From Trileptium ribeirensis (lineage: Eukaryota; Nematoda; Enoplea; Enoplida; Thoracostomopsidae): DNA of 64,000 nt. Each line of letters opens with the position of its first letter. Position 1 is the first letter of the stretch. The notes under the pieces are model-generated. The model made no database searches. It was given only the letters and a program-made list of their open reading frames with translations, and was not told where the DNA came from. The DNA lies in the NCBI GenBank assembly GCA_030248225.1, contig JASANE010028505.1:1-64000 (forward strand), given 5' to 3'. This document shows positions 32,309-45,400 of this stretch, one piece after another. Position numbers and translations under genes: made by a program.

Positions 32309-33851
32309 ATGATGAGAACAAACGTACTAGTCAATGTTAACTTCGCTGACTTAGATATATACAACATATTAATCAAACTAATATCCACTTTGTCACCTGG
32401 ACCCGATGGGATCCCTAGTCGTGTCTTGATTAAATGTGCAACAGTTCTAGCATTACCACTTTGTACTTTATATAGATTATCACTTGACAGTGGGACAGTG
32501 GGCATATTCCTGGAGACTGGTGCACAGCCAATATAGTGCCAATATATAAAAAAGAGTCTCGCTGTAATCCTGACAACTATCGACCTATCAGTCTTACATC
32601 GTCCATATGTAAAGTTTTTGAAAAAATCATCCAGACTTCGATTTTTGATCATATTAGTGCTAATAATTTATTTCACTCAACTCAATATGGTTTTGTTAAA
32701 GGTAAAACAACGGTACTAGAGTTATTAAATTTTTTAAACTGTGTAATAACATCAATCAATACGGATGACTCAGTAGGCGTTTGTTACCTTGATATAAAGA
32801 AAGCATTTGACTCTGTTAACCATACGTTACTTCTAGATAAGTTACGCAGCTATGGAGTCGACGGACTACTGCTGCAGTGGTTAAAAGCTTATTTAACAAA
32901 CAGAAATCAACATGTAGTAATCAATTCGATATTGTCCGAACCGGCTATTGTTAAAACTGTAGTCCCACAAGGCTCTATGCTAGGGCCGGTGCTGTTCTTG
33001 TTTATAATAGATGCGATGTATTCATATTGTTCAAGCTTTATTGCTAAATTTACAGATGATGCCCGCATAGCACGTGGACTCCACAACCAGCAAAGTATAA
33101 TAGATTGTTATAGTTTTCAAGCTGATCTGGAAGGACTTTCTAACTATAACTCAGATTACTTGTTACATTTTGCTGAAACTACATGCGAAATATTACACTT
33201 CGGTAGAAATAATCCTCACTTTGATTATTCTCTAAATCGTCATCAACTATGAAGCGTGGAAAGTACTAATGATCTCGGCGTAATTATATCGAGTAACCTC
33301 AAAACCTCTGCACATTGTGCTAAAATTTCATCAAAAGCAAGTGATGTTGCTCATGTTATAAAACGTTGTTTCAAGCCCCTAACGAAACAGATTCAAGTGC
33401 ACAAGTCACTCGTTAGGTCCAGATTAGAATATGCAACCTCTTTGGGGTCTACATATTTAATTAAAGATGTTCATAAAAGATGCTGAAAAGCACCCAAAAC
33501 TGTATCCGGTTTAGCAAATTTAACCTACGAGCAACGATTAGAATACCTTGGACTACAAAAGCTATTATCAACGCGACGTCGCCGGCATGACTTGATTCTT
33601 ATCTACAGCTTCTCAACGGGTTTTTCGACTATGATAGGAGACAACTGTTAGATATAGCAAATAATCGCAACCGTGGTCACCAGTAGAAACTTCGAGCGAA
33701 GCTTATACCATGACTAAATATAGCGTTACACTTCTTCAATATGCGTCCAATAAACGATTGGAATAGCCTGCCGGCATACGTGGCTATTGCCCCAACATTG
33801 TCGTCATTCAAATCTAGACTACATTCTTCTGGACACCTGCCATCACTTTAA
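32309..33851 (+). pseudogene. LINE reverse transcriptase and C-terminal domain, broken
   Basis: RT motifs in order: SPGPDGIPSRVL, IYKKESRCNPDNYRPISLTS, HSTQYGFVKGKTTVLELLNF, VCYLDIKKAFDSVNHTL (palm A), VVPQGSMLGPVLFLFIIDA, and AKFTDDARIARG, where the family has FADD, so the alanine before the catalytic DD is replaced by Thr. The frame shifts near 32535, and stops occur at 33250-33252 and 33484-33486. The C-terminal domain follows (GLANLTYEQRLEYLGLQKLL, RRRRHDLILIY, NDWNSLPAY in another frame), ending at the TAA 33849-33851. Confidence 0.88.
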
Positions 33852-33889
33852 ATGGCGTACTTTGCTCCAAGATATCAATATCAACGTTT

Positions 33890-34145
33890 ACATTAATCCA
33901 TTGAGACTGGTAGCCATTGACAACGACTGATTGTCTGCGGTCACACAAAACTGCTCAATCCAACGTAAAACGTCGCCGCATGCCTCCACCGACCGTAGCT
34001 TCGACAACAACCGACGGTGCTTGACGCGGCCAAATGCTTTGTGTATGTCTAGGTAGCTCGAATCAACGAAGCCGCCATTATTGACTACCTGTATAGTCCA
34101 TTGAAGATATTCAGTCAGTTGCAGCATACCAGAGCGTTTGAATTG
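33890..34145 (-). pseudogene. LINE reverse transcriptase fragment (palm A region)
   Basis: The minus-strand frame reads LTEYLQWTIQ, GGFVDSSYLDIHKAFGRVKH, RRLLSKLRSVEACGDVLRWI. This is RT palm motif A (YLDIHKAFGRV for the usual YLDFSKAFDRV, with the conserved Asp of AFD replaced by Gly) and the following helix. Nothing upstream or downstream of the motif remains. It abuts the end of the plus-strand LINE in the opposite orientation and is an independent fragment. Confidence 0.82.
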
Positions 34146-34149
34146 AAGC

Positions 34150-35195
34150 CCTTAAATTAATTTTGGAAGTTACTTGTAGCGTTTGCTTGAAACTACGATT
34201 TTTCGCAACGTTAATTCTCCTGCTGCCCTAATTTACCCTGAGCTAGCCAAATTTTGATGATCTAATTCCTGGACTTTGGCCCTTGTAGCCAACAATAACA
34301 CTAACAACTTTCATTAGTTTTCTGGAAAAAAAGATATACTAGCAGTAGGGAAAATTGTCTTTAACGAGGATGGAAAAAACTCTTGACAAAATTATTGAAA
34401 AAATATAACGTTAGGTACTGCGTGCTTAATTGACTGTATAAAATATAATTGTCGGTGAAAATGCTGTTACACTCATAATGAAATACAGAGGTAATGCGAT
34501 ACAGCATTGGTTTTGTTTTGAAAATTAATGGAATGGAAACATGTCGTTGGTCGTTGCGGTGGAAAAATGCTCTATTGTTTTAAATTTAGTACGATGTTCT
34601 ATGGTGTGGGGCTTGGTGTGCTGTACTGTACAAGAACATTGCGGTGGAAAAATGTGCTTTTGAGCAGAAAAAGTTCTGAATTCAAGATGGAAAAATTTTT
34701 ATAACTAGCGGAAAGATTACCCCCGAATGTTCCCCTATCTTTCACTTTGTCACAAACCAATAATTGATGTGTATGGTAACGTTTACATGAAACTGTAACA
34801 GATAGTATAACAGGGGTCGAGCGCTTGAGGTCTTCGTATTTGTATACGAAATGCCTCCATGCCTGTGTACTACTTTAGAAATATTTGTTTTGTAGTGTAG
34901 GCAGAAGCGGGATTTGCTGCGGAGTAATAGTAAAGACGTGAATATTGAGGTTTATTTCCATTGAATAAAACAAGTTCTAGGTGGTGAAACGGAAGACATT
35001 CCACGAAATTTACGTCATGTATCATAATTTATATTATAACATGATTAAAATATGGATGTTGACTTTATGCACGGTGTTATTTTGAGGTAGTATTTGATAA
35101 TATTAATTTGGCTTTTGAAAGTGTATTCAGAGGCTTTTGTTGAGTAGTATAAAATTGTTTTTGATTCGCCGATTCTGAGCAACCATCTTGATTAC
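34150..35195. other. Noncoding stretch
   Basis: AT-rich sequence without recognisable genes or repeats. Two segments with GCGGTGGAAAAATG (near 34555 and 34640) suggest a small local duplication. Confidence 0.4.
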
Positions 35196-35202
35196 TATGA
35201 GG

Positions 35203-35310
35203 GAGAGTTGTGCCACGCGGTAACCCCTGATACAAAGGACACCGCGGCTATTTTGACACACTAGTTCGTTACCGAAAGATGTGGGTAAGTGCCGAGAAAG
35301 GGAGTTCATC
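35203..35310 (+). repeat. 110-bp dispersed module, copy 3
   Basis: GGGAGAGTTGTGCCACGCGG, TAACCCCTGATACAAAGGAC, GTTCGTTACCGAAAGATGTG and GGTAAGTGCCGAGAA match the module at 12970-13085. It directly precedes SINE copy C, in the opposite relative orientation to that seen at copy B. Confidence 0.7.
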
Positions 35311-35464
35311 GTATATAACAGCTTTATCAGTGCTATGTGACTCAGTCGATAGAGCGCCTGATGGCGGAACCAACCGTTGTTCTGATCTCACCCCACCCAA
35401 CTTTTCAGTCGGCCGTTTTTCGAATCCCTTAAACATCAATTTATACCGCTAGTCTCAAAGATAT
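35311..35464 (+). repeat. tRNA-derived SINE, copy C
   Basis: Leader TATAACAGCTTTATCAG, A-box segment ACTCAGTCGATAGAGCGCCT, a degraded B-box region ending TGATCTCACCCC, then CCAACTTTTCAGTCGGCCG and ATTTATACCGCTAGTCTCAA. It is the same family as the copies at 12395 and 12783. The tRNA-like head is too mutated to be a tRNA gene. Confidence 0.78.
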
Positions 35465-36235
35465 GCTGTATTAAGTAACAGCAAATTTAAAATTTCGAAG
35501 CCTCCGGATGAAATGTAGGGAGCCACTGCTTTAATGCCTGAGAAGTAGGGGCTTGTAGTCGAGCGCAATATTAGCTTCTCCTTATTAATCATGTCATGTC
35601 TTAGCTCACCATGGCGAGAGTAGTACTTGAACGATGCTTTAGCGGTCTGGAGTATTGAGAGATTTTATAAAACAAAGTTGAAAGGTGTTAAAATGTTGTT
35701 AAAAATGTTAACCGTTAATACCCTCTGTCCACTACCAATACAGCTCTCATTTTTAACTGAGTTTGTCGTATAGTGTCTGTCTGCGGGCGTTATTCGTTTG
35801 CTTGGCTAGGTACCTTAAAGTATCCAGCAACAACTCCATGATAGCTCACTGGTTTGCTTACGCCGCTTTCACCCGTACAGCCATGTTATATCTCTGGCGC
35901 CGGTTTGAATTTGTCAAACATTGTGCAATACAATTTAGGCGTTAAAGGGTTAGTGATAAAAAAGTTTTCGCAACCAGCTAAACCCAATCTGTTATAATGA
36001 GTCACTGAGCATAACACAAACGGAACGTAGGAATTGCTTCCTTTGAAGGTTTGGCGTCTGTAGCACTTGCCATTTTCTCAAAAACACTGGGCTCGAACAA
36101 GTGATATTGAAACTATATAACACGAAATATATTGGCGCCGAAAACAGTATTTGCTTCTTTTTTGACTCTCTATAAATTATTACACTGTTCGTTATATTTG
36201 TATTGTAGACAAGTGTATATATATACTTACTAAGA

Positions 36236-36435
36236 ATGAATAATCTGCCGGACGACGTTCTACTAATAATATTCGACCATCTCACTCTTCGACAAAGATG
36301 TGTTTGTGCTATGGTTTGCCAAGCGTGGTACCGAATCGTATCAGCCTATCATATGACCAACATTAGCGTTCTCAACGTTTTCGAAAAACAGGTATGGACA
36401 AGCGATCTCAACTTGGAGTTACGAGAAAAATTCAG
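36236..36435 (+). CDS. F-box gene exon 1 (F-box domain)
   Basis: ATG at 36236 opens directly into the F-box: LPDDVLLIIF, LRQRC, VCQAWYRI. The exon ends in phase 2 at TTCAG/GTACGT. A TTGTATTGTAG acceptor-like site about 26 bases before the ATG hints at a 5' untranslated intron or trans-splice site. Confidence 0.92.
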
Positions 36436-39400
36436 GTACGTCATAACCGTCATAATGTTTTCGCATTATATAATATAAATCGAAATGCTGTGTCATGACA
36501 CTTTTGTGGAATTGCTAAAAATGAAATTATTAGCAACTAAAACTAGAGGTGTTGTATTGCCACCGTTAGTAAACTTCAGTTTACGTGGCTCAGTTTTCTA
36601 AGTAAAGTTATATGGTGAAAATTTTGACAATATAATGCTTTCAACGCACAAAAGTTATCCAGGGTGGTATTGTGGAATCGATAATGTAACTAAAAAAGTA
36701 TTTTTCGTAGGTAATGTCTCGAGCTATCGTAGGTTAATATCAGACACTTTTAAGTTAGGAATGAAAGTTCGCAAATGAATATAAACAAATACATAATATT
36801 GTTATCGATAACAATAGTTGTTAACCAGGGAATAACCGGAACCGAAATTTACCGGAACCGGAACCAGCAACCGGAACCGTCAATTTAAACCGGATCCGGA
36901 ACCGGGACCGGAACCTGGTCTTCGAAATTTATATATAGTAAAACAGATGATGTAAGAAATGAAGGTATAGTGGATTTAAAATGCATTAAAATTACTTTTA
37001 CATTAAACTTAATGTATTGCGATGGTATTATTGCCTTTCTGAAACTTTAAAGAGACTGAGGAAGCTAATAATTTTATTTATCGATCAAATATGTCGGTTT
37101 TTGGACATTCAGAGCAAAAAATATCTTCCACTATACACCATTGCGTATACTGCGTCAAATCGAATGTGCTTACAAAGCTTGGAGCGTAGAATACACACTT
37201 TCGCTCTGTCTCCAGTCGCCTCCCTTTACTACACATACGTTTGTTGCATGTTCTTCTGTAGGAAACTTAAAATTATTGGTTTATATGATTCTAAGAGAAA
37301 ATAATAGATAGAAGGTAATTTTCTGATCAGTGGTCAGAGACACTGTTTAGGCTAGCGTTGGACAAACAGCGTCCGTCAGTTAGATCATAATGATGATAAC
37401 TTTCTAATCAGAATGCTGTAAATGAGACACACTGTGATTCATGCTCGCACAGTTTCAATAAGTACAGTTCATTGCCAAGAAAGCAGTTTCTAGCTGCGTT
37501 GCAGATAACGTCAGTTTACTTCAATTTAGACTGATTTACCAAGTTTACAAGCGCACTGGCGGGTGCTTGACGCAATTTATGTTAGCCAAGCATACCCTAA
37601 GTACTTCTGCGTAAACCATACTCTGTTACCTAGTTGGACCGGTTTAATTCAAATGTATCCCCCAGACTTCTGGATGTGTAAAATAGCTGCTACAAGCATC
37701 GACCTGGCTTTGATTTAACAAAATCCTGCAGGTTATTATGAAAAATTCCTGCTCAAATTATGTGCCCTACTTACGTTTCACACGGCAAATTGGTTAGTTA
37801 ATCTTTTCTATTGCTTGGTTGTATTGGGGCTTGATCATTGTATAATATATTACATATGTTTGGATTGCAGGATGTAGCAAAAAACGTGGAAAATTTCAAA
37901 CAAAATTTTTAAACCGGAATTCCGGTTCCGGTATGGTTTTTGCTCTTTGCCGGAAACGCAACCGGAACACGATTTTCGCCGGAACCGGAATTCCGGTTAC
38001 TCCCTGTTGTTAACACATATTATGTACGTAGTTTACGCGTAGAAAACTGCCCGATTTGAGCTTATTTCAGACCTTGCTCCATATATAACTAGAATGTTAT
38101 TACGTAACATGTGAAACGTTGGTTTAAATATATATTTTGATGAATATTCAGCCAAATATTAGTGAAATTTTTGTTTGTTCTTCATTGTAGCTTGAGCTCG
38201 AACCTTTTTAAAATCTTTAAGTTTGTTCATGAAGGTTCACTGCATGGTTCGCCCATAAAAGTTAGACTGGAAAACGTCTCATTACGTTCACGATGATCGA
38301 AAAAAATAGCGTTGCCTGATTAAAAATCAGTACATGGTTCGCTCATAAAAATTAGACTGGAAAACGTCTCATTATGTTCACGATGATTGAAAAAATAGCG
38401 CTGTCTGATTAGAAATCAATACATGGTTCGCCCATAAAAGTTAGACTGGAAAACGTCTCACTATGATATTTACGATATTTCGTAACATTATTTGGCGAAA
38501 GTTCAAACCAATATTCGCTCCATTGCAGTTCTACATGTATATATATATTCGTACTTCGAAATTGACAATAACAGCTTAGCTTGCTCATGGCGTGACCAAA
38601 ACGATATCCGTATAGAACCGTTTGGCGAAATTTTCTGATCAAAATATTTTTTAAACCGGTCTTTAAATATGTCGGTCATGCTTGAAAATTCTGTCAGCTG
38701 AATCTTAAAAATACTCAATTGTAAATTCGCCATATTTATTTGTAGTTTATATGTATTATCCTTGAATGCTTGTTTTTGCCGTCTGGCAGTGCTTATATTA
38801 GGTAGATTAACTACTAATTTTTGTACTAATATATGCGACTTTGGATGATAGTCGTCGATATTTGTCTGTTAAGCATTCACTAGAGACAGCAATCAGCGCC
38901 AGGTATGTTAATGGATAATGTCATGTTTATAGATGAAACTGTGGCAATTAATGTGTCATATGGTTTTGTAAGATTAGTTCTATTTTTAACTTTATTTCTT
39001 TTGTGTCCGAGTAATGCAGCAGGACCATGACTGGCTTTCCTAAACTGCCTCCAAAGTACGTGAGGGAACCGAACATGAGGGTCGCAAATTTGGCTTCCCC
39101 TATGTCGAACTGGGTAAACTGACAAACGCGAAAATACCATAAATTCCCGATTCACAGTAAATATATATATATAATAAGCACATTATATCGTGAAATTCTA
39201 TAGATTCACGGGAATTATATATTTTTTAGCCTTGTAGGGAAAAAATTTAGGAAAGTTTTGGAGTTCCATAAGTAAAAATTGAAATGTTTTTTGTCTCACA
39301 GAGAAAAATTGGCTTTTTTAGTCCAGCAAAATATACAAGTGGGTTGAAGCCAAAAAATACATTTTTGGGCAGAACTGGAGCTCACCTGGGGCCTCTTCCA

Positions 39401-42400
39401 CCCTTTTTCATAAAGCTAGCATGAGCTGGCACGATTGTCGTAGATGCGTTATTTATTGTTTCAGCCAATGGGCAGAGTTTCCTACTCAGTGTTCGTTAGT
39501 TCATGCGCTGAAGCAGGTGTCCGTATGCGATGCCGTCAAAATCTGGTTTCGATCTGGCTGTCTGTCTGACTATGTGCTCGACAGCATCGCTAAATCTGGT
39601 ATCTTAACTTAGCCTTTATTTCACTACATACGCTACTGGAAACAGTGTTATGAACGGCCGGAGCACCCTGTCACATGGTGCCTTCGCAGTTCTGGTTGTT
39701 TACATTTTAGCACAGATTATTTATTATTGCTTCATTTTGGATGATTTTCATTTTTATTGGGTTCCTGGTTCCAAACGCATGCTCTTGTAACCGCCGTTTC
39801 ACAATGGACTTGTTACTTTTCTCAACATGACAGTTTGTGTATATGTCGCTGTATATGAGGTTAAAATTTCTAATATTTGCTTATCAAATTTCATTTTAGC
39901 GAACAATTTTTAAGCTTCCGACAGCACTATATCCAATTTCAGAAGTATTGTTAGAATTTCTTTAGATTACTCAGAATGTAGAGTAACAAAATAAGTAAAA
40001 GGTAAACACAACACAATAGTTTGAAGTGTGCATACGAATATCTATATAACCGTTCAAGCGTTTATCCTGAATTTGATCTACTTACGCTACTCATTTTCGA
40101 ATTACGTCAGTTTTCAGAATCACAAACTGAAATAGGCAAAAATTTGCTTTTACATTTATATGTCTTCTATGAATGCACAAATCAATTATTCAGCGATCAA
40201 GGAACGCCATGTATGCTCGCGTTTGCTTGAACATGTATAATAAATTAAATTGGGGTGCTAATGCTCAAAATGCTGAATGCGAACACCGCCTTCGTGTTCC
40301 TATATATAATACAAATTCATGACCGTATAAATAAAGGAAAATTGTGGTTTTAACATCTTCAGCTCATATGATAAAAGACCCCCAAGCCCGAAATAGCTCA
40401 GTTTTGAAGATACGGCGATGATGTTGGTACTAAGGAAATATTCATTTATTCCGGTTCTGTTACTGAAGTCCCGCCATCGATATGTCCATGGACCTGTTGG
40501 TGTAGTCGTTGTAACTTTTATAATTTTAAATCCTACCTAATTTTTCCAGGTCCCAAGACTACAGAAGTACAGAAGCTTGTTGAGATGGGTAGTCTTGTTT
40601 ATGTTACTCGTATCCAAAAATGTCAACATCGATATGTCCAAGAACTGTTGGTGTAGTTGTTGTTACTTTTGGGCTTATATATTGTAGGCATTAAATTCAA
40701 ATCTCTGGATTTGTTCCCGTACAGCGCAGACTTTTGCTTGGAAAACATTGGTCGCTATATTTCAAACGTTGATGCGCTTACTGTCCGGTAACTATAGAAT
40801 ATGTCCATATTAACTTGAAAATTACTGTTACTTTCTATATTTAGATTTTAGTTCTATACATACAGAAAACTCGATTGTACATCATTTTTTTCGTGGCAAA
40901 CTTGTATTTGCTCATGTGAACCGTTGAATTTTGCGAGAGAATGCTCTTCGTGACTAGGTCAATGCGCCGCCTGGACTAAAAGCGGGTATTTCCTCAAATA
41001 GCGGTAATAACTCCTGAATAGCTGTACGATATTTTCTAAGTGTTTTACTTTATAGATGTTGAAGAAAAACAAAATATTAATTTCACCATGCTTGCCGAAT
41101 AATTGTACGACAGTGACACATGATCAAGCAGTGAGCTTTTGTACCAACTATATATTTGATCGAGAGAAGTGGACGAAGGCAATAAGAAGATTAAATTGCA
41201 AACCAGAAAACTTTGGAGTTACCGGACTCGAAGCCGATGATGTAGACGCGGACTTTCGCCTATAGTATTATTATGAGATGTTAAATTTTGAATTTTTTTG
41301 ATGTTTTCTTGTAAACAAAGTTTTTATAGCTGCGTGGACTGATTTTTTTCTCATCTCTTTGGCTCAAATAGCTTACGCTATTGGCCATGCCTCGAGGCAG
41401 AATTTTTAACTACGTCTTGTTATTTCGTACTTCATTCGACAAAACGATCCTCGATGGACATAAAAACGTAGTAGATTGCCTTTTCGCCATGTGGAGTTTA
41501 GTGTTGTATTTTTAATTTTGCGAGACGTATACAGGTATATATATTGCTGGAGTGTTCGTGGGCAACCGCGGACCGGTGGGCATCATTCGGAGAACTCGCA
41601 ATTCAAAACCGGAGGGGCCGAACACCGGAAGGGGGAGGGGTTAAACAGTTGTGACGAAAATTTTTGAGGCGTCAAAGTCATTTTTTAATTATCGTAAAAA
41701 AAAGAAAAATGAAAGAAAATGTACTATAGTGCTAAGCTTACCACCGAGGTGGGAATCAAAATCTCGGGGGGGGGGGGAGCACCCGAACAAAAGCGGTACT
41801 CTCCACCTCCCGGTTTCAAGAGACAATAACGTGCATGAACTTACAAAATGAGCCGAATTGCGAATTTATGGAATCACTATTTGAAAGTACATAGAGGATA
41901 AATGGCAAAATGAGACCAATCACACCTATGTATAGTTCAAGTGGTTGTGGCGATATTGGCGTTTTCATTTATTTTGTTTCTCACGAGTCCATTTGTAACC
42001 AACAGTATCCGTCAGTCACAGTTTTATTGCACGGCGCTATAAAAATCAAAATTTCAGACTATTCAAGAACTAAAGCACGTAACCGTTTATTAAAAGAAAC
42101 GTAACAACCACCGGGAGTAGGGAACTGTATTGTCGCCCTGATCTCCGACGGATCGATTTTAAATACCCCACTCAACAATTATTACCCGCACATTGTTTTG
42201 TCTATCATAAGGTTAAATCCAACTATTAAAACTCTTAAAACTTTAAAACAAGACCATTGTTCTGTTCTCCGTAAAACTCAGAACTCCGAAGCGACAAACT
42301 GTGCGATTCTATACAAAAATTTGCGCCTTCACAGCACTACCAACCACCCGAAAGTTCTATTCGTTTAATTTTTAAAATGTCAAAATTCCTGTTCTCAGAA

Positions 42401-45400
42401 CTAGAAACAACCCAGCGAACACCAAGCCACACAAAAATAATCAAATTATATTACAAATTTCTACTGAAAACTTGTAAATGTCACACATTCATAAAACAGT
42501 TTTAACCCAACCCTATGGCGAAAATAATGAAAATAGCAGTAACGATTTGGAGGATAAGTTGCTCTAAAAATGAGTTCACAAACACCCTTAGAGCAAGAGC
42601 GAGCGGTTGCGGAGATACTGCTGGTTTCATGTATTGAGGATCCCATGGGCCCATTAAAAAATCATTTTGACCCAAATAATACATCCTGAGATAATTATGT
42701 CGCGAAGCATTACATACACTCTTACAGAGACTTATTTTCTACACAAAATGAGCCAGATATTAACAATAATAATGTCCGCGGAGCGGATCTGACTGACGAA
42801 ATTGTTCTGATCAGAATTGTTACAATTTTTTCTTAAATTATATCTACTTAATAATATCTAAATGAAAGTTGTGCAATTCATCGACATGTATTACGATAAC
42901 TTTCCGTTAAATATGATGCAAGTCAAAACTGAAGTAAAAAAAACAAGCACCAGTGAATTATATACACTGTTCTATAAAAGTGTTATGTTTGTTAGCTGAA
43001 AATAGACTTTTGATTTAGTCGGTTCAGACTATAAAACTGGCCGGATCGTGGTTCCGGCGAAAAATTTCTTCCTGTGGTTTAAGTAATTAACACTTTGGTT
43101 CAAAATTGCTTCGGACAAAAGCTTTCTCAAATTCCGAAAGATCAAATTTGTCCCGACCGGAAGCAAGAATTTTTTGATGTTAAATTGCAACAAAATCTAT
43201 GTGGCTATAATTCTTGAACGTGTATTGCAGAGGTTTTCGTCATTGCTACATGATCGAAATTAAATTCCTAGGGCTCAGCTATTTACGTGACTGAGATTAA
43301 CAAATTAGTGCCATTCTCTGTTCTTCTTCAAGTTGCTCTTGTGTTATTCTCGTTAGTGTTCACGATGTTGATGTACACGCAAAACCCCTTGAAATATATC
43401 GAATTTGGAAAGCTGCAGTTATTGTATCAAGCATTTCAGTACACATAAGCTGTAAGCGACACTACAGTTCTTTTACGGTTCTTCAGATAGATTGATTACA
43501 AATTAGTATGCCATGCCATTATATTTTATTGTTGTTGCAATTCATCGGGTTTGATAACACATCAGTTGTACATTTAGGCCCCACGGACGCGATCTGTTTT
43601 CGTGTGGCGTGTCAGTCGATCAAGTCCCGAATGATTTGGCGCAAACCCTAGAATCACTAGGTCTTGAAGGTGTATCGCTTGGCTCAGATTTTCGACTTCC
43701 TTCGAAGTTGGTTGAACTCGGTATGGCTAATATTGGTTATGTAATTTTGTTTTTGGATAACTACATCGATTTTGCGGCGGGTTTGAGTAAAAAAACCTGT
43801 GTATTTTTCGTCTTTCATCGTATTGTTCCGATGTAGAAAAGTTGTGAAAATATACGGCATCACGACATCCAACCGCTATCGAATAAATCGGGGAAGCCAT
43901 ATCATTTTATGTGAGTTAGAGCTGTATGTGCGTGATAAGGAACAAAGATTAGTACGTAAAACGAACGTGGAACTTTGTGAATGTTTTAAGAACGTTCATT
44001 GACAAGCGAACGTAAAACTCAAAGAAATTTTTTTGTGATTGTGAACGAACGTGGGTGCGTTGGTTATGAAGGAACGTAAATGCAAACAATTTTGTATACT
44101 TTATATCCATGATTGTGGGCTATAACAATGCATATCGTACAATATTATGAGCTTGATTTTAGATCGCTGGTTTTCTAAAGCATACAGTTGATAAGAAATC
44201 TCAGCAAAACAGTAGTCTAAGTTGGTTCGATTTGTAGTTACAGAGTATGGATATTATCAATAAGTACCGTGATTTTAGAACTGTGGTTTTCTAAAGCATA
44301 CAGTTGATAAGAAATCTCAGCAAAACAGTAGTGTAAGTTGGTTCGATTTGTAGTCACAGAGTATGGATATTATCAGTAAGTACCGCGATTTTAGATCTGT
44401 GGTTTTGTAAAGCATACAGTTGATAAGAAATCTCAGCAAAACAGTAGTGTAAGTTGGTTCGATTTATAGTTACAGAGTATGGATATTATCAATAAGTACC
44501 GCGATTTTAGATCTGTGGTATTCTAAGGCATACAGTTGATAAGAAATCTCAGAAAAACAGTAGTGTAAGTTGGTTTGATTTGTAGTTACAGAGTATGGAT
44601 GTTATCAATAAGTACCTCCAACAATAATGACTCGAAACGATTTTGCTATCGCAGCGGCTGCGCAGGATTCGGATTCGAATGTGTAAATGCGGCGCGAATT
44701 ACGAAAAGTTCACTATTTCAAATCGGATTTCAGTATTCTATTTTGTCTATTCGACGGTGAATCAATGGATAGTCAGGAATTAATAAGCAACACGAAATGA
44801 TGAGAAATGTGGTAGAAAGTTTACAACTCTTGTCTTACACGTGCATATTATGGAACAAAATTTGCATGATCACTTTTATGATCAGCTGAATGATATGTTT
44901 TTGATCACATATCGATCGACTGTTTTTGAGTATTTACCTCTTTCACGGCTGCTACCGCTGCTTCTTTGTCAGCATTTGTCCCGTTTGATTGAATTGTCTG
45001 GTTTTGTCAACCGCCTCCGGCATTTATCAGTGTCGAATCTTTGGTTAGGTAGTATTTGTACCACAAAGAGATCCGCTTTCAGGGTGCCGCACCATCGTTG
45101 TTTCGGACGTTTTCCCAGAAAGTCGACGTTGTGTCCTGTGTGCTGAAGATCGTCTGACCAAGCACGAGACTATACCATCGCAGACGAGCTTCTTTTAGTT
45201 TTTCGAAAATGAAAGCGACACCGTATCATTGTTGGATGGCGTCGTTGTAGACCTCGTCGAGTTGTGTGATGCCACTACGACATAACGTACATATTTGTCT
45301 TGACAACAAGATGAAGCTCGACCTCCTTAGTTATTTGCCAGAATTCAGAGCCATAGATGGCAACAGCTTGGACGACTCCTTTCACTTCATTCTATCTTTC

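Larger units (their letters stand above)
29705..33851 (+). mobile_element. CR1/Jockey-like LINE, nearly full length but mutated
   Basis: Contains ORF1 (about 30190-30890), an apurinic endonuclease region (about 31100-31750) and reverse transcriptase with C-terminal domain (about 32340-33851). Numerous stops and frameshifts are present in all parts. The left boundary is uncertain: the 5' untranslated region may begin close to the end of the LTR-like repeat at 29697. The 3' coding end (PTLSSFKSRLHSS) matches the other LINE tails here. Confidence 0.85.
38500..43577. other. F-box intron 1, distal part
   Basis: Mostly unremarkable AT-rich intron sequence. It includes a small two-copy repeat (ATCGATATGTCCATGG near 40475 and ATCGATATGTCCAAGAAC near 40627), a pure G run at 41764-41776, and a 69-codon frame at 41056-41265. 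No exon that would fit phase 2 on both sides was recognised. Confidence 0.45.
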
